42,206 bases of DNA, from assembly GCA_965372135.1 (NCBI GenBank), contig CBDVBD010000008.1, forward strand, positions 1 through 42,206. Direction: 5' to 3'. Source of the stretch: CBDVBD01 sp965372135. Lineage in GTDB: Bacteria; Electryoneota; RPQS01; CBDVBD01. The position numbers and the translations under genes are program-made. The notes under the pieces are model-generated. The model was not told the origin of the DNA and made no database searches. It was given only the letters and a program-made list of their open reading frames with translations. Positions 41,218 to 42,206 of the stretch are shown here, in pieces. How positions within the stretch are numbered: the stretch's first letter is position 1; each line of letters begins with the position of its first letter.

Positions 41218-42206
41218 ATGGCAAACGCTCCTATTCTGGTCACCGGTGGAGCAGGATATATCGGGTCTCATCTGACCCGCTTTCTATTGGAAAATGGATA
41301 CCGCGTCCATCTGCTGGATAATTTTACCTATGGTTGGAAAGGCATTGAGGACATCAAAAACCATCCGGAGTTGGTGATATTCGAAGGCGATATCTACAAT
41401 ATCAAACATGTGGTGAAGGCGGTCAAGGGAACCAAGGTGGTCATTGCCTTGGCGGCGATTGTGGGCGATCCGGCAGCCGCATTGGATGAGGACGAAACCA
41501 ACAGCACCAACTTCGAATCCACCAAAGTCATGTTGGAAGCCTGTGAACATTACAATGTGGAACGGTTGGTGTTCGCATCATCCTGCAGCGTCTATGGCGC
41601 CAATTCCGACATTCAACTGAACGAAGGTTCCTGGCTGAATCCGGTGTCCTTGTACGCCAAAACCCGCATTCTATCCGAGCAGGTCCTGCTGGGAAATTCC
41701 CGAACCGTAGCGCCCACCATCCTGCGTCTGTCCACCGTGTTCGGACTGTCAAAGCGAATGCGCTTCGACTTAGTTATCAACATCCTAACCGCCAAAGCCG
41801 CCCGGGAAGGGCAAATCCAGATATTCGGAGGCAGCCAGTGGCGACCGCTGATTCACGTTAAGGATGCGGCGCGGGCATTCATGATGGCTGCGGAAGCTCC
41901 CATCGAGCTGGTAAGGGGGGAAATCTTCAATGTGGGCGGGAATAACCTCAATTTCCGTATTAAGGAACTGGGCGTAATCGTAAAGAAAATCATGCCGGAA
42001 ACGGTTATTGACATCAAGCCGGAGGATCCGGACCGGTACGATTACCGCGTCAATTTCGATAAAATAAAATCAATGTTGAATTTCGAACCCCAACACGACA
42101 TCGAGTTCGGAGTCCGTGAAATCCAGCAATTCCTTGATACCACCGACATCGACTTGACCGATGACATCTACTACATATTATCCTTCAGCGAGCCTCCTGC
42201 TGACCT
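41218..42206 (+). CDS. NAD-dependent sugar epimerase/dehydratase-like SDR (incomplete at right end)
   Basis: The gene runs off the window after 329 codons without a stop. The N-terminus ILVTGGAGYIGSHLTRFLL is the extended-SDR nucleotide-binding motif; VVIALAAIVGDP, FASSCSVYGAN (catalytic Ser region) and RLSTVFGLSKRMRFDL follow, then WRPLIHVKDAARAFMMAAE and EIFNVGGNN. Position +4 after the catalytic Tyr is Arg (SLYAKTRILSE), where Lys is usual. It resembles UDP-glucose 4-epimerase or other nucleotide-sugar epimerases. GGAG lies 6 bases before the ATG. It is the only rightward gene and diverges from flgF, so it may open a second sugar cluster beyond the edge. The product cannot be fixed. Confidence 0.85.
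   Translation, partial: MANAPILVTGGAGYIGSHLTRFLLENGYRVHLLDNFTYGWKGIEDIKNHPELVIFEGDIYNIKHVVKAVKGTKVVIALAAIVGDPAAALDEDETNSTNFESTKVMLEACEHYNVERLVFASSCSVYGANSDIQLNEGSWLNPVSLYAKTRILSEQVLLGNSRTVAPTILRLSTVFGLSKRMRFDLVINILTAKAAREGQIQIFGGSQWRPLIHVKDAARAFMMAAEAPIELVRGEIFNVGGNNLNFRIKELGVIVKKIMPETVIDIKPEDPDRYDYRVNFDKIKSMLNFEPQHDIEFGVREIQQFLDTTDIDLTDDIYYILSFSEPPAD

Noticed and set aside
1..42206. CRISPR arrays, tRNA, rRNA, insertion sequences
   Set aside because: No regularly spaced direct repeats, cloverleaf-like sequence, rRNA segment or transposase was seen on either strand.

Overview
This window is a flagellar locus of a Gram-negative (diderm) bacterium. It carries FlgI and FlgH, the P and L rings that only diderm flagella have, together with rod, hook-filament junction, cap and filament genes. 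No rRNA or marker gene is present, so the lineage cannot be fixed. The very large fused glycosyltransferases, the GDP-sugar genes and the class 3 promoter style would suit an uncultured lineage of the FCB kind, but that is a guess. No mobile element, CRISPR array, tRNA or rRNA was seen.

Almost everything lies on the minus strand and reads from right to left. The only plus-strand gene is a sugar-nucleotide epimerase/dehydratase-like gene at the right edge (41218 to the window end, incomplete), which diverges from the flagellar operon across a 630-base gap. From 40587 leftward come flgF, flgG, flgA, flgH, flgI, a rod-cap flgJ without a muramidase domain, flgN, flgK and flgL. With only 16 bases between, these run into gmd, rmd and a GDP-fucose-synthase-like gene with an altered active site. 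Next come a 2,582-residue protein with six glycosyltransferase modules plus TPRs, a 1,098-residue GT9-GT2-GT protein, a Maf (DUF115) protein, a Maf-N/CgeB-type fusion, a GT9 protein, a GT9-PqqD-radical SAM/SPASM fusion, and a 213-residue protein of unknown function. Gaps are short and three junctions are ATGA overlaps, so about 31 kb looks like one transcription unit.

The left part holds the late genes. A MerR-type regulator, flagellin 2, a FlgN/FliT-like chaperone and an asparagine-synthase-like amidotransferase follow a probable sigma-28-like promoter (9479-9506). Flagellin 1, fliD, fliS and a small HExxH protein follow a near-perfect sigma-28 promoter (5304-5330). A FlgM-like anti-sigma factor with two copies of its C-terminal module has its own sigma-28 promoter (730-756), and an intrinsic terminator (46-77) closes the block.

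Together the genes build the outer parts of the flagellum and probably a heavily modified filament: GDP-mannose is converted to GDP-6-deoxysugars, and Maf, GT9, GT2, GT4-like and CgeB-like modules would transfer sugars to flagellin. The most unusual element is the radical SAM/SPASM maturase with a PqqD-like peptide-binding domain, fused to a GT9 glycosyltransferase. It implies a second, radical-based chemistry in the same modification pathway. Both flagellins (299 residues, about 84% identical by eye) carry two conserved cysteines at the same positions, which makes them a testable but unproven target.
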